The position numbers were made by a program, and so were the translations under genes. The notes under the pieces were generated by a model. It did not search any database. It saw only the letters and a program-made list of their open reading frames with translations, and was not told where the DNA came from. A DNA stretch of 41,950 nucleotides, taken from positions 1 through 41,950 of IMG/VR virus record IMGVR_UViG_3300033141_003239; one strand, 5' to 3'. Source of the stretch: a virus. This document shows positions 13,942 through 19,894 of this stretch, piece after piece; position 1 is the stretch's first letter; each line of letters starts with the position of its first letter.

Positions 13942-14090
13942 AAAAGAAAGTTAAAACTTATTCTAAAAAATTAGAGATATTTTTTCCAGCTAGATTAGCT
14001 AGGTGGATTGCTGAAGAATTTTATGAGAAAAAAGATTTTAAAAGTAATGATGACAATTGGGAAGAAAGGGTAAAATACCCAAACCATTAA
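13938..14090 (+). CDS. Tiny hypothetical protein (50 residues)
   Basis: GGAGGAAAAATGA coupling fixes the start. The product contains LEIFFPARLARWIAEEFYEKKDF. A shortened relative (WIAKEHYKEK) lies at 14585-14656, indicating duplication within the region. Confidence 0.55.
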   Translation: MKKKVKTYSKKLEIFFPARLARWIAEEFYEKKDFKSNDDNWEERVKYPNH

Positions 14091-14098
14091 AAGAAAAA

Positions 14099-14137
14099 AT
14101 GAGCAATTACCGTCGCCCCAGAGAGGAGAGAAAATGA
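14099..14137 (+). pseudogene. Truncated copy of the resolvase gene start
   Basis: ATG 14099 reads MSNYRRPREERK then stops. The first five codons match the start of the resolvase gene at 14653 (MSNYRK). Probably a remnant of a recombination event that duplicated the gene front. Confidence 0.4.
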
Positions 14138-14202
14138 AAAAGAAAAAGACTAAGGAGGTGAAGTGGCTATGTATTCCCCAACGAAAATTGAATTTGATTT
14201 GA
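14134..14202 (+). CDS. Possible 22-residue leader peptide
   Basis: ATG 14134 follows GAGAGGAGAG and reads KKKKTKEVKWLCIPQRKLNLI. It contains the ribosome site of the next gene (14153-14159) and ends inside it, so its translation could couple to or regulate the next start. May also be fortuitous. Confidence 0.25.
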   Translation: MKKKKTKEVKWLCIPQRKLNLI

Positions 14203-14363
14203 AAATTAAAAAATATGTTAACAAAAATGACAACGAACCACTTGGTAGTCTAAAAGAAAGCGAAAAGATGGAAAAAATAGAGTGGGAACTAGTGGAGGAG
14301 CTTAACTTTAAGTCGTTAAGTGTAAAAGAAGTTGTAAGGAAAATAATTGATTATTTAGAGTAA
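14169..14363 (+). CDS. Hypothetical 64-residue protein
   Basis: ATG 14169 is 9 nt after AAGGAGG; the in-frame GTG at 14163 is too close. The product is YSPTKIEFDLKIKKYVNK, a charged loop and an acidic C-terminal helix. The frame after its TAA continues without a stop into the 14364-14450 remnant. Not recognised. Confidence 0.55.
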   Translation: MYSPTKIEFDLKIKKYVNKNDNEPLGSLKESEKMEKIEWELVEELNFKSLSVKEVVRKIIDYLE

Positions 14364-14450
14364 TTCTCTCTACCAGATAGAGTAAAAGGCTATAACTACG
14401 CTAAACAAGAAATCCGAGAAAAAGCAAGAAAGTTAGGAATTAAAATTTGA
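14364..14450 (+). pseudogene. 3' remnant of a paralogue of the 13163 gene
   Basis: Reads LPDRVKGYNYAKQEIREKARKLGIKI and stop, matching the end of the 13163 gene (last 17 codons identical in DNA) but with no start codon, in the same frame as the preceding gene after its stop. A decayed duplicate. Confidence 0.65.
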
Positions 14451-14460
14451 AAGGAGGTGA
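14400..14460 (+). repeat. 61-bp exact direct repeat, copy 2
   Basis: Identical to 13373-13433. Here it brings an AAAGGAGGTGA ribosome site to the 14468 gene. Confidence 0.95.
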
Positions 14461-14467
14461 AAAATAG

Positions 14468-14575
14468 ATGCCATTTGGTAAACCCAGAACTTTAGCCCAA
14501 AGAAAGGCAAGGCATAAAAGGATTTACGGAACATTAAAGAATTTTCCTAAACGGAGAAGGGGCAGGAAAAAATAG
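14468..14575 (+). CDS. Tiny very basic protein (35 residues)
   Basis: ATG 14468 follows AAAGGAGGTGA from the repeated block. About 40 percent of residues are K or R (PFGKPRTLAQRKARHKRIYG ... RRRGRKK), so it probably binds nucleic acid. It resembles in composition the basic peptides near the portal gene. Confidence 0.6.
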   Translation: MPFGKPRTLAQRKARHKRIYGTLKNFPKRRRGRKK

Positions 14576-14584
14576 TTTTGACTT

Positions 14585-14656
14585 TTGCTTGGGGGGGTGG
14601 CGGAGGCGGAATGGATTGCAAAAGAGCATTATAAAGAAAAGAGGAGAAAAAAATGA
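14585..14656 (+). pseudogene. Remnant related to the 13938 gene, coupled to the resolvase
   Basis: A frame from TTG 14585 through a G7 run reads EAEWIAKEHYKEKRRKK and stops at the ATGA of the resolvase. WIAKEHYKEK resembles WIAEEFYEKK of the 13938 gene. No good start or ribosome site exists, so it is likely a fragment, though the ATGA overlap could still aid coupling. Confidence 0.35.
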
Positions 14657-14952
14657 GCAACTACCGTAAAGGAAGAAAGCGAGAAGAAGAAATTGTAAAC
14701 CTAGCCAAAAAACACGGCTGGGAAGCTAAAAGAAATCCTTTAAGTAAAAATGGAGACATAATCTTAGAGGATGAATACAGTGGAATGAGATTTATTTGTG
14801 AAGCAAAAACTGGACAACAAGTGCCAGTAAAGATTTATAAATGGCTTAAAGACCACGATTGTTTGATTGTGAAAAGAATAGAAAAAGGAAAAAGGAAAAA
14901 TTATCCTTATTTGATTGTTTTAAAGTTTGAAAAGTTTTTGGAGGTAATATGA
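14653..14952 (+). CDS. Holliday junction resolvase-like nuclease
   Basis: The 99-residue protein follows GAGGAG. The pattern fits Hjc-type resolvases of the PD-(D/E)xK fold: RKGRKREEEIVNLAKKHGW (Glu 11-13), NGDIIL (D35) and ICEAKTG (E50, K52), then a helix. Such enzymes cut four-way DNA junctions, useful for freeing branched phage DNA before packaging. Length is short but normal for the core fold. It is the last gene before the terminase unit, which suits that role. General PD-(D/E)xK nuclease is the alternative. Confidence 0.75.
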   Translation: MSNYRKGRKREEEIVNLAKKHGWEAKRNPLSKNGDIILEDEYSGMRFICEAKTGQQVPVKIYKWLKDHDCLIVKRIEKGKRKNYPYLIVLKFEKFLEVI

Positions 14953-15033
14953 AACAATGGAAGTTTTTGTGATGCTTTTTGGAAAGCAGGAAAGGAGGTT
15001 TTAGAGAAATAGAGTTTTAAAGAAGTCAGCCAC

Positions 15034-15070
15034 GGAAAACCCCCTTACTTTATAAGTTTGGGGGCTTTCC
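15034..15070 (+). terminator. GC hairpin closing the early-type region
   Basis: GGAAAACCCCC (15034-15044) pairs with GGGGGCTTTCC (15060-15070), one mismatch, 15-nt loop containing CTT/AAG. No U-tract follows, so it may be a weak or factor-assisted terminator, or an RNA end-protecting hairpin. Confidence 0.55.
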
Positions 15071-15076
15071 TATGCT

Positions 15077-15120
15077 TGTCAAGAACAAAAAAGATTGTAG
15101 TATTAAGCCGCTTCTTGACA
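15077..15120. promoter_or_regulatory. Inverted repeat, operator candidate
   Basis: TGTCAAGAA (15077-15085) and TTCTTGACA (15112-15120) are perfect inverted arms 26 nt apart, 46 nt before the -35 of the terminase promoter. Could bind a dimeric regulator; the arms also contain -35-like TTGACA on both strands without good -10 partners. Confidence 0.4.
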
Positions 15121-15165
15121 GAGTGCCCAAAAAAATATTGATTTATTAACTTTTTTTAAGGATGG

Positions 15166-15194
15166 TTGACAAAAAGAAGAAAAAAAGGTATAGT
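15166..15194 (+). promoter_or_regulatory. Strong promoter of the terminase unit
   Basis: Perfect TTGACA (15166-15171), 17-nt spacer, TATAGT (15189-15194). The predicted start near 15201 is only about 17 nt from the terminator stem at 15218. Confidence 0.85.
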
Positions 15195-15217
15195 AAATTA
15201 AATAAGATAGGGTCGTG

Positions 15218-15241
15218 GCTGGCTTCAAAGCCAGCTTTTTT
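15218..15241 (+). terminator. Promoter-proximal intrinsic terminator
   Basis: GCTGGCT (15218-15224) / AGCCAGC (15229-15235), TCAA loop, then TTTTTTA. It would stop transcripts from the 15166 promoter after about 40 nt, before the terminase start at 15265. Passage would need an antitermination mechanism or partial readthrough. Confidence 0.85.
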
Positions 15242-15264
15242 ATTGAAAATTTAAAGTGAGATGA

Positions 15265-15687
15265 ATGAATGAAACTATAAAAGAAAAAAATAAAAATAAA
15301 ACAATAAAGAGAAATTATAAGTTAAGTGTAGTAGATAAGAAGAAGATATTGTATCTATATGCTACTGGACAATATTCTTTAAGGGAACTAGGAAGAAGGT
15401 TTGGAGTCCAAAACTCTTCGATTTGGAGCATAATCCACAGTCATCCACAGGCGTTCGAGCGTTACAAAAAGGAAGCTCAGAAAGATTTACAGCGTGAATT
15501 CATAAAATTTGCTAAAGAAGCCTTAAAAGTTGCTGAAAAAAAGAAGGATAAAATGTCAGCTTATCAGGCTTTAACCGCGGCAGCAATTGCCTATGATAAG
15601 GCTTGGCCTAAAAGCGGTGTAGTGATTGACCGTAGAAACCAAAAAATAAAAATAGTCTACAGCCGCTGGAAGGAAAAACAGACGTGA
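15265..15687 (+). CDS. terS: Terminase small subunit
   Basis: This 140-residue protein lies directly upstream of the large-subunit region. Residues 20-60 form an HTH (VDKKKILYLYATGQYSLRELGRRFGVQNSSIWSIIHSHP), as expected for DNA recognition at the packaging site. Residues 65-115 are the oligomerisation-type helices (FERYKKEAQKDLQREFIKFAKEALKVAEKK). The C-terminus is basic. Its ribosome site is weak (AAAGTGAGATGA). It is under the 15166 promoter with the terminator in between. It would form the ring that presents phage DNA to the large subunit. Confidence 0.78.
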   Translation: MNETIKEKNKNKTIKRNYKLSVVDKKKILYLYATGQYSLRELGRRFGVQNSSIWSIIHSHPQAFERYKKEAQKDLQREFIKFAKEALKVAEKKKDKMSAYQALTAAAIAYDKAWPKSGVVIDRRNQKIKIVYSRWKEKQT

Positions 15688-15690
15688 AGA

Positions 15691-15716
15691 TGTCAGACAA
15701 CATATATTGTGCGACA
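15691..15716. promoter_or_regulatory. 26-bp imperfect palindrome after terS
   Basis: Half sites TGTCAGACAACAT and ATATTGTGCGACA match as inverted repeats at 10 of 13 positions, centred between terS and the terL region, right after the terS stop. Could be an operator or part of the packaging recognition site. Confidence 0.45.
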
Positions 15717-15743
15717 CTAAGAGGGGTCTAACAGAGGTGAGAA

Positions 15744-15816
15744 GGGGGGCGGGGGGGGATTTTGCGACGCCGAAATCTTCTTTGAACCTTATCATGGTGG
15801 TATGTCTACACCCCCC
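15744..15816 (+). other. Long G tracts facing a C tract
   Basis: G6-C-G8 (15744-15758) and C6 (15811-15816) with about 50 nt between. They could pair like the C7/G7 element at 9374-9441. Noncoding; homopolymer length may be unreliable. Confidence 0.4.
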
Positions 15817-15899
15817 TCTCTCCAAAACCCCCTTAAATCCTCTCTAGTTGCCTTAGAATTAATAAAAAACTAATAAAGTAGGACAGAGAAAGTAGAGAT

Positions 15900-16100
15900 A
15901 TGGTATTTTTACATACAGAACAGACGAAGCCTATTTATTGTAAGTGTTGTAAGAAAGAAATTATTAAGGAAAAAGACTTAATTACTCTTTGTAGTGATTG
16001 TTTTACCTGTTATCTTGCTTGTTTAGATGTAAAAAAACTAATAAAATATCCTAAAAAGTATCCTATAGCAAAAAGAGGTGATTTTAAAAAAAAGCCTTAA
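15900..16100 (+). CDS. Small Cys-rich zinc-finger-like protein
   Basis: The 66-residue protein carries YCKCCKKEI, LCSDCFTCYLAC, a dense cysteine pattern for one or two zinc sites, and a basic tail. It sits between the terminase genes. There is no strong ribosome site (AGAAAGTAGAGAT before the ATG). It may bind DNA or the packaging complex; not recognised. Confidence 0.55.
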   Translation: MVFLHTEQTKPIYCKCCKKEIIKEKDLITLCSDCFTCYLACLDVKKLIKYPKKYPIAKRGDFKKKP

Positions 16101-16230
16101 AATAGTAAAAATCGCTATATATGGAAATCAAAAAATGAATTATCCTATAGAAAAAAAAGAATTCTTTTAAGAATCCTTAGAAAAATATGAGAAAGTTAAT
16201 AAAAAGGTTTTTAGAGAAAATTAGAAAAAA

Positions 16231-18384
16231 ATGGTAAAAGAAAAGATTGAAATCAAATATGCTCCTCTTCCTTGGCAGAGGGAGATTCATGAAGACAATC
16301 ATCGGTTTAGAGTTGTCTGTGCAGGGAGAAGAAGTGGAAAAAGTGTTCTCTCCAGACAAGAAGTGATAAGAAAAGCGATTTTTTTAGATGTGGAAAAATG
16401 GAAAGAGAAGTGGAAAGGGATTTCAAAAGTGCCAAAGTTTTGGATTGTTTCGCCGACTTTTAGACAAGGAAAAGAAATCCATTGGACAGAACTTAAACAA
16501 GATATTCCTTGGCAGTTGGTAGAAAGCAAAAATGAACAAGAGTTGAAGATTAGATTGAAGAATGGAACTGAGATTGCTATTAAAGGAGCAGATAATGAGG
16601 AGAATTTAAGAGGATCAGGATTGGTAGGAGTAATTTTGGATGAGGCAGCTTACCTGAAACCCAATATTTGGACTGAAATTATCTCTCCAATGTTGGCAGA
16701 GACAAAAGGATGGGCATTGTTTATCTCAACTCCCTGTGGTTATAACTGGTTTGAGAAGCTGTTTAGGCGGGGAGATCCGAAAAGTAAAGATTATCATAAG
16801 GATTGGAAAAGCTGGCATTATAGTAGTTATATCAATCCTGACGCAAGAGAAGAAGCAGATCGGGCAAAAGAAACAGAATCTGAAGAGTTTTATCGTCAAG
16901 AATGGCTGGCAGAGTTCACTACTACTACAGGAAGAATTTATAAGAAGTTTTCAAGAGATATTAATGTAATTAAACCCTTCCAGATCGACCAAAGCTTTAA
17001 GGTGATTGCGGGTTATGATTTTCCTGGCGGAGGAAAAGCCGCCGCCGCTTATCTTTTGATTGCAATTAACCCAGACGGAGTTTGGTATATCATTGATGAA
17101 CTTTATGCGGTGGAAAAAACTTCTCAATGGATTTGTGGACAGATTCTGGCGATGACTGAGCCTTATGAATCTTTAAGACCAGGGGAGCCTGTCCCCAAGT
17201 ATTGTGATCCCCATGTAAGACAACTGGTTGAGGATTATGCTGCTTGGAATGTCCATTTGATTTCTGCCAGAAAAGAAACAAAGACTCAGATGCGAAGTTG
17301 GATCAGGCATGGAATTGATTTAGTGAGAAGATTATTGGTTAAGGATGCTAGAACAGGAAAACCAAAACTGTTTGTTTTTAATACTTGTGAGAACACAATC
17401 AGAGAATTTGAGACTTACTCTTGGAAAAAAAATCCTGATCCTACCCTAAATGAGCCAGGAGTGCCAGCAGATGCCAATAATCATTGTTTTACTGGTGAGA
17501 CTTTGATTTCTACAATCAAAGGAAATAAAAAAATTGCCGATATTAAAGAAGGGGAGCTTATTTTGACTAGTAAGGGATATAAAAAAGTTTTGAAAAAATG
17601 GAATAACGGAATTAAAAGAATAAATAAATACTTGTTACACTTAGATACAGAAAAAGTTATAATTAAAGCTACACCAGATCATAAAATTAAAACAACAAGA
17701 GGATGGAAACAAATATCAAAACTAAAATCGGGAGACAAAATTTACTTATTCAAACTTTTCAAGGAAAAGAATACCGACTTTATTCTGGAGAAAAATATTT
17801 CTCACGAGGGACAAAAAGACTTCATGTTGTTGTTTGGGAATACTTCAATGGAAAAGTTCCATCAGATAAACAAGTTCATCATAAAGACGGCAATACCTGG
17901 AACAATAATATTCAAAATCTTGAACTTATTGAAAAAAATATTCATCGAAAAATTCATGGACAAAGAAGATTTAAAGAAAACAGAAAATGGGCAAAAGAAT
18001 TTCAAAAAAAAGGAGTCGAAGCAGCTAAAAAATGGCATTCTTCAAAAGAAGGTCGCAAGTGGCATAGCCAACATGCCAAAGAGCAATGGAAAACTAGGAA
18101 GCCTGTGGAAAAAATTTGTGTGGTTTGTGGCAAGAAATATAAAACCTTCTTCCCCAGCAGAAGTAAATACTGCCATCCGAATTGTAGAGCTAAAGCGCTT
18201 AGAATGCGTAGGAAGCTGGAAAGAAAAAGTTTATGACCTCACAATAGATAAAACTCCCGAATATTTTGCTAATGGTATTTTAGTTCATAATTGCATGGAT
18301 GCTCTACGCTATGCGAGGGTGAGTTATGAACATCGGGAGGATATATGGATTCCAGAGAAAGAGAAAAACTGGGCACTAAAATAG
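16231..18384 (+). CDS. terL: Terminase large subunit interrupted by an intein
   Basis: The ATPase domain shows Walker A CAGRRSGKS (30-38), Walker B VILDEAA (D137, E138) and the STPCG coupling motif (166-170). The nuclease domain has GYDFPGGG (D263), IIDELY (about 287-292) and MDALRYA (D690). The intein occupies residues 419-687 and splits the usual H-A/C-MDALRYA motif between His and Cys; Cys688 is the first downstream extein residue. The spliced protein would be about 448 residues, normal for the family. It drives DNA packaging into the head and cuts the concatemer. The 3' end overlaps the next gene by 40 nt. Confidence 0.95.
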   Translation: MVKEKIEIKYAPLPWQREIHEDNHRFRVVCAGRRSGKSVLSRQEVIRKAIFLDVEKWKEKWKGISKVPKFWIVSPTFRQGKEIHWTELKQDIPWQLVESKNEQELKIRLKNGTEIAIKGADNEENLRGSGLVGVILDEAAYLKPNIWTEIISPMLAETKGWALFISTPCGYNWFEKLFRRGDPKSKDYHKDWKSWHYSSYINPDAREEADRAKETESEEFYRQEWLAEFTTTTGRIYKKFSRDINVIKPFQIDQSFKVIAGYDFPGGGKAAAAYLLIAINPDGVWYIIDELYAVEKTSQWICGQILAMTEPYESLRPGEPVPKYCDPHVRQLVEDYAAWNVHLISARKETKTQMRSWIRHGIDLVRRLLVKDARTGKPKLFVFNTCENTIREFETYSWKKNPDPTLNEPGVPADANNHCFTGETLISTIKGNKKIADIKEGELILTSKGYKKVLKKWNNGIKRINKYLLHLDTEKVIIKATPDHKIKTTRGWKQISKLKSGDKIYLFKLFKEKNTDFILEKNISHEGQKDFMLLFGNTSMEKFHQINKFIIKTAIPGTIIFKILNLLKKIFIEKFMDKEDLKKTENGQKNFKKKESKQLKNGILQKKVASGIANMPKSNGKLGSLWKKFVWFVARNIKPSSPAEVNTAIRIVELKRLECVGSWKEKVYDLTIDKTPEYFANGILVHNCMDALRYARVSYEHREDIWIPEKEKNWALK
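17485..18291 (+). mobile_element. Terminase intein whose central part is overprinted by an HNH gene
   Basis: A 269-residue intein. Block A is CFTGETLIST with Cys1; block B has ATPDHKIKT; the front Hint half ends near GDKIYLF. The C-terminal half has VYDLTIDKTPEYFANGILVHN with canonical His-Asn, followed by Cys. All splicing residues are present. In the intein frame, residues from about 17770 to 18165 look like nonsense and hold no endonuclease motif; the same DNA in another frame encodes a complete HNH endonuclease. So splicing and homing seem to be coded in different frames of one segment. Confidence 0.92.
17703..18236 (+). CDS. HNH homing endonuclease nested out of frame in the intein
   Basis: This 177-residue product is read one base off the terL/intein frame and lies wholly within the intein. 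It has a GTKRLHVVVWEYFNGKVP lead-in, the HNH core VHHKDGNTWNNNIQNLELI (H59, H60, N64, N67-N69), a basic linker and a C-terminal zinc ribbon C139-x2-C142 ... C157-x3-C161. All parts of phage HNH endonucleases are intact. ATG 17703 has only AGAGG just before it; a later start is possible. Its last 24 codons overlap the conserved intein block F region, so both frames encode conserved residues there. Confidence 0.85.
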   Translation: METNIKTKIGRQNLLIQTFQGKEYRLYSGEKYFSRGTKRLHVVVWEYFNGKVPSDKQVHHKDGNTWNNNIQNLELIEKNIHRKIHGQRRFKENRKWAKEFQKKGVEAAKKWHSSKEGRKWHSQHAKEQWKTRKPVEKICVVCGKKYKTFFPSRSKYCHPNCRAKALRMRRKLERKSL

Positions 18385-18530
18385 AAATTTATAATCTTTT
18401 GAAGGGAATTGAGCCGAGAATTGCCGAGGCTTTTATGATGATTATGGGAAGTAAGAATGGTCAAGGCACGATAGTGATAAGAATAAGAAAAAGAAGGATA
18501 ACTGATGTGAAATATGATATTCAGCTATAA
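18345..18530 (+). CDS. Small hypothetical protein after terL
   Basis: GGGAGG lies 5 nt before ATG 18345 inside the terL end, so the 40-nt overlap is real. The 61-residue product has a helical front and a C-terminal beta part (GQGTIVIRIRKRRITDVKYDIQL) that vaguely recalls the DUF2292/YezD fold. That likeness is weak. Function unknown. Confidence 0.62.
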   Translation: MDSREREKLGTKIEIYNLLKGIEPRIAEAFMMIMGSKNGQGTIVIRIRKRRITDVKYDIQL

Positions 18531-18547
18531 AGAGAAAGGAGGTGAAA

Positions 18548-19114
18548 ATGGAACAAATAGCAATAAAATCACCTGACTTTGGTTTTTTTACTGTTGAGAT
18601 TGAAGGAACAACTTCTCTAATTTGTAATAAAAGACGGTTAGAAGACAAAATCGGCCCAAAAAAAACAATAGATGAAGAAAGGGAGTTTATGAATTGTCTT
18701 TATAAAATTGAGGGAGAAAAAAACAAATTTGGTTTTCCAGCGAGTGGATTTAAAAAGTGTTTTGAGGAAGCAGCTAAAGGAAAAAATTGGTTTGCTGATC
18801 CTCAAATAAGTGGGAAAAGAATTAAGGGTGGATTGTTTATCCTCACAGATTTAGTGCCTATTCAGGGGACACCCACTCCCAGAAAGGACTATGTAGTAAT
18901 CAAGAAGGCAACCGTTCTAAAAATAAGAGCTGAATTCAAAAAATGGTCATGTTCTTTGCCAATAAAATTTGTCCGTAATTTATTGACTCCAAACCAACTT
19001 CTAAATGTAATTAATATTGCTGGAACAGCGGTAGGAGTTGGTGATTGGCGGCCTCAAAGGAATGGGACTCACGGAACTTTTAAGATTACCAAGGTTATAA
19101 AAATGAAAATATAA
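18548..19114 (+). CDS. Conserved phage protein of unknown function
   Basis: AAAGGAGGTG before ATG 18548 fixes the start (188 residues). Features: a beta-rich front with EIEGTTSLICNKR, FPASGFKKCFEEAAKG, LVPIQG, and GTAVGVGDWRPQRNGTHGTF near the end. I recall this set (TPLLxNR, FPASGFKKA, GVGxWRP) in many uncharacterised phage proteins encoded near terminase or portal genes. It may be a nucleic-acid-binding protein, but no catalytic motif is visible. Confidence 0.72.
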   Translation: MEQIAIKSPDFGFFTVEIEGTTSLICNKRRLEDKIGPKKTIDEEREFMNCLYKIEGEKNKFGFPASGFKKCFEEAAKGKNWFADPQISGKRIKGGLFILTDLVPIQGTPTPRKDYVVIKKATVLKIRAEFKKWSCSLPIKFVRNLLTPNQLLNVINIAGTAVGVGDWRPQRNGTHGTFKITKVIKMKI

Positions 19115-19130
19115 TAATGGAGTGAGACAT

Positions 19131-19210
19131 GGCTAGGCAAGGCGTGGCGTGGCAAGGCCAGGCCAGGCAAGGCAAGGCACGGCGGGGCAAGGCGAGGCTT
19201 GGCAGGGCAA
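19131..19210. repeat. GGCNN pentamer array 1 (16 units)
   Basis: Sixteen uninterrupted 5-bp units, all beginning GGC with two variable bases (AA most common; also GT, CA, TA, AC, GG, GA, TT, AG). It is GC-rich in AT-rich DNA. Period 5 shows it is not protein coding. It lies between the 18548 and 19242 genes, about 18 nt before the latter's ribosome site. Confidence 0.95.
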
Positions 19211-19241
19211 GTTTAATAGAATAGAAAGGGGGTGAAAGATA

Positions 19242-19754
19242 ATGAAAAAAGAATTAAAAATAAAAGAAAAATATTATTATGCTAGACCAGGCGCACCCTT
19301 TGATGATAAGGAAGCACAAGAACTTGGAGAATATTTAGAAAAAAAACAACTTAGAACCACAAAGCAAATGTTGGAGGATGCAAAAAATCCAAAATCCATT
19401 CTTCATAAATATCTAGAATGGGACGATAAAAAAGCGGCATATCATTATCGCATTCAACAACTAAGCACATTAATTGGTTATTTAGAAGTTGAGATTGTTT
19501 ATGAAGAAGGAAAATCAGTGATGTATGAAAAGGCTAGTGAGTTTATATATACAAAAAAAGGGGAGAAGATTTGGGTTCCTGTTGAGGAGGGGATGAAAGA
19601 TGAAAACTTCAAAACACAAGTTATAATAAAGGGATGGAAAATTTTAAGAAGATTTAGGGAAAGATTTATTCTATATCAAGTTTTTAGTCCTGTTTTTGAT
19701 GCTATCGAGGAAGTAGAACAAGAATTAAAAGCAAAGAAACTAATTGGTGAGTAA
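19242..19754 (+). CDS. Phage protein flanked by pentamer arrays
   Basis: The 170-residue protein starts after AAAGGGGGTG. ARPGAPFDDKEAQELGEYLEK near the front, then SILHKYLEWDDKKAAYHYRIQQLSTLIGYLEVEI is a pattern I recall from widespread uncharacterised phage proteins (PGAPF ... HxxFEWDDxKAAxxYR). The C-terminus is a charged coiled coil. GGCNN arrays lie directly on both sides, making the gene look like a cassette. Role unknown. Confidence 0.72.
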   Translation: MKKELKIKEKYYYARPGAPFDDKEAQELGEYLEKKQLRTTKQMLEDAKNPKSILHKYLEWDDKKAAYHYRIQQLSTLIGYLEVEIVYEEGKSVMYEKASEFIYTKKGEKIWVPVEEGMKDENFKTQVIIKGWKILRRFRERFILYQVFSPVFDAIEEVEQELKAKKLIGE

Positions 19755-19765
19755 ATGATTTTCCT

Positions 19766-19850
19766 GGCACGGCTGGGCGGGGCAAGGCCAGGCGCGGCAA
19801 GGCGCGGCGTGGCCAGGCGCGGCAAGGCGTGGCTTGGCTTGGCAAGGCAA
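19766..19850. repeat. GGCNN pentamer array 2 (17 units)
   Basis: Seventeen uninterrupted GGCNN units (variable pairs AC, TG, GG, AA, CA, GC, GT, TT), same orientation as array 1, 12 nt after the stop of the 19242 gene and 4 nt before the -35 of the next promoter. Confidence 0.95.
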
Positions 19851-19854
19851 ACCC

Positions 19855-19884
19855 TTGACAATATTGTGCGAAGTGTGTTATAAG
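19855..19884 (+). promoter_or_regulatory. Promoter of the portal/capsid unit
   Basis: Perfect TTGACA (19855-19860), 17-18-nt spacer, TTATAA or TATAAG (19878-19884). The predicted start near 19891 is at the first arm of the attenuator that follows. Confidence 0.82.
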
Positions 19885-19894
19885 TAAAACAAAG

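Larger units (their letters stand above)
14953..15264 (+). other. Regulatory gap before the terminase genes
   Basis: No credible gene. It holds, in order, a GC hairpin (15034-15070), an inverted repeat (15077-15120), a strong promoter (15166-15194) and an intrinsic terminator (15218-15241). The stretch 14953-15030 has a ribosome-site-like AAAGGAGG near 14990 but no following frame. Confidence 0.6.

Noticed and set aside
14949-14972. Seven-codon frame after the resolvase (MKQWKFL)
   Set aside because: Too short to support as a gene despite the ATGA overlap.
19131-19850. CRISPR array
   Set aside because: Units are 5 bp with no spacers; not a CRISPR structure, and no cas gene is present.
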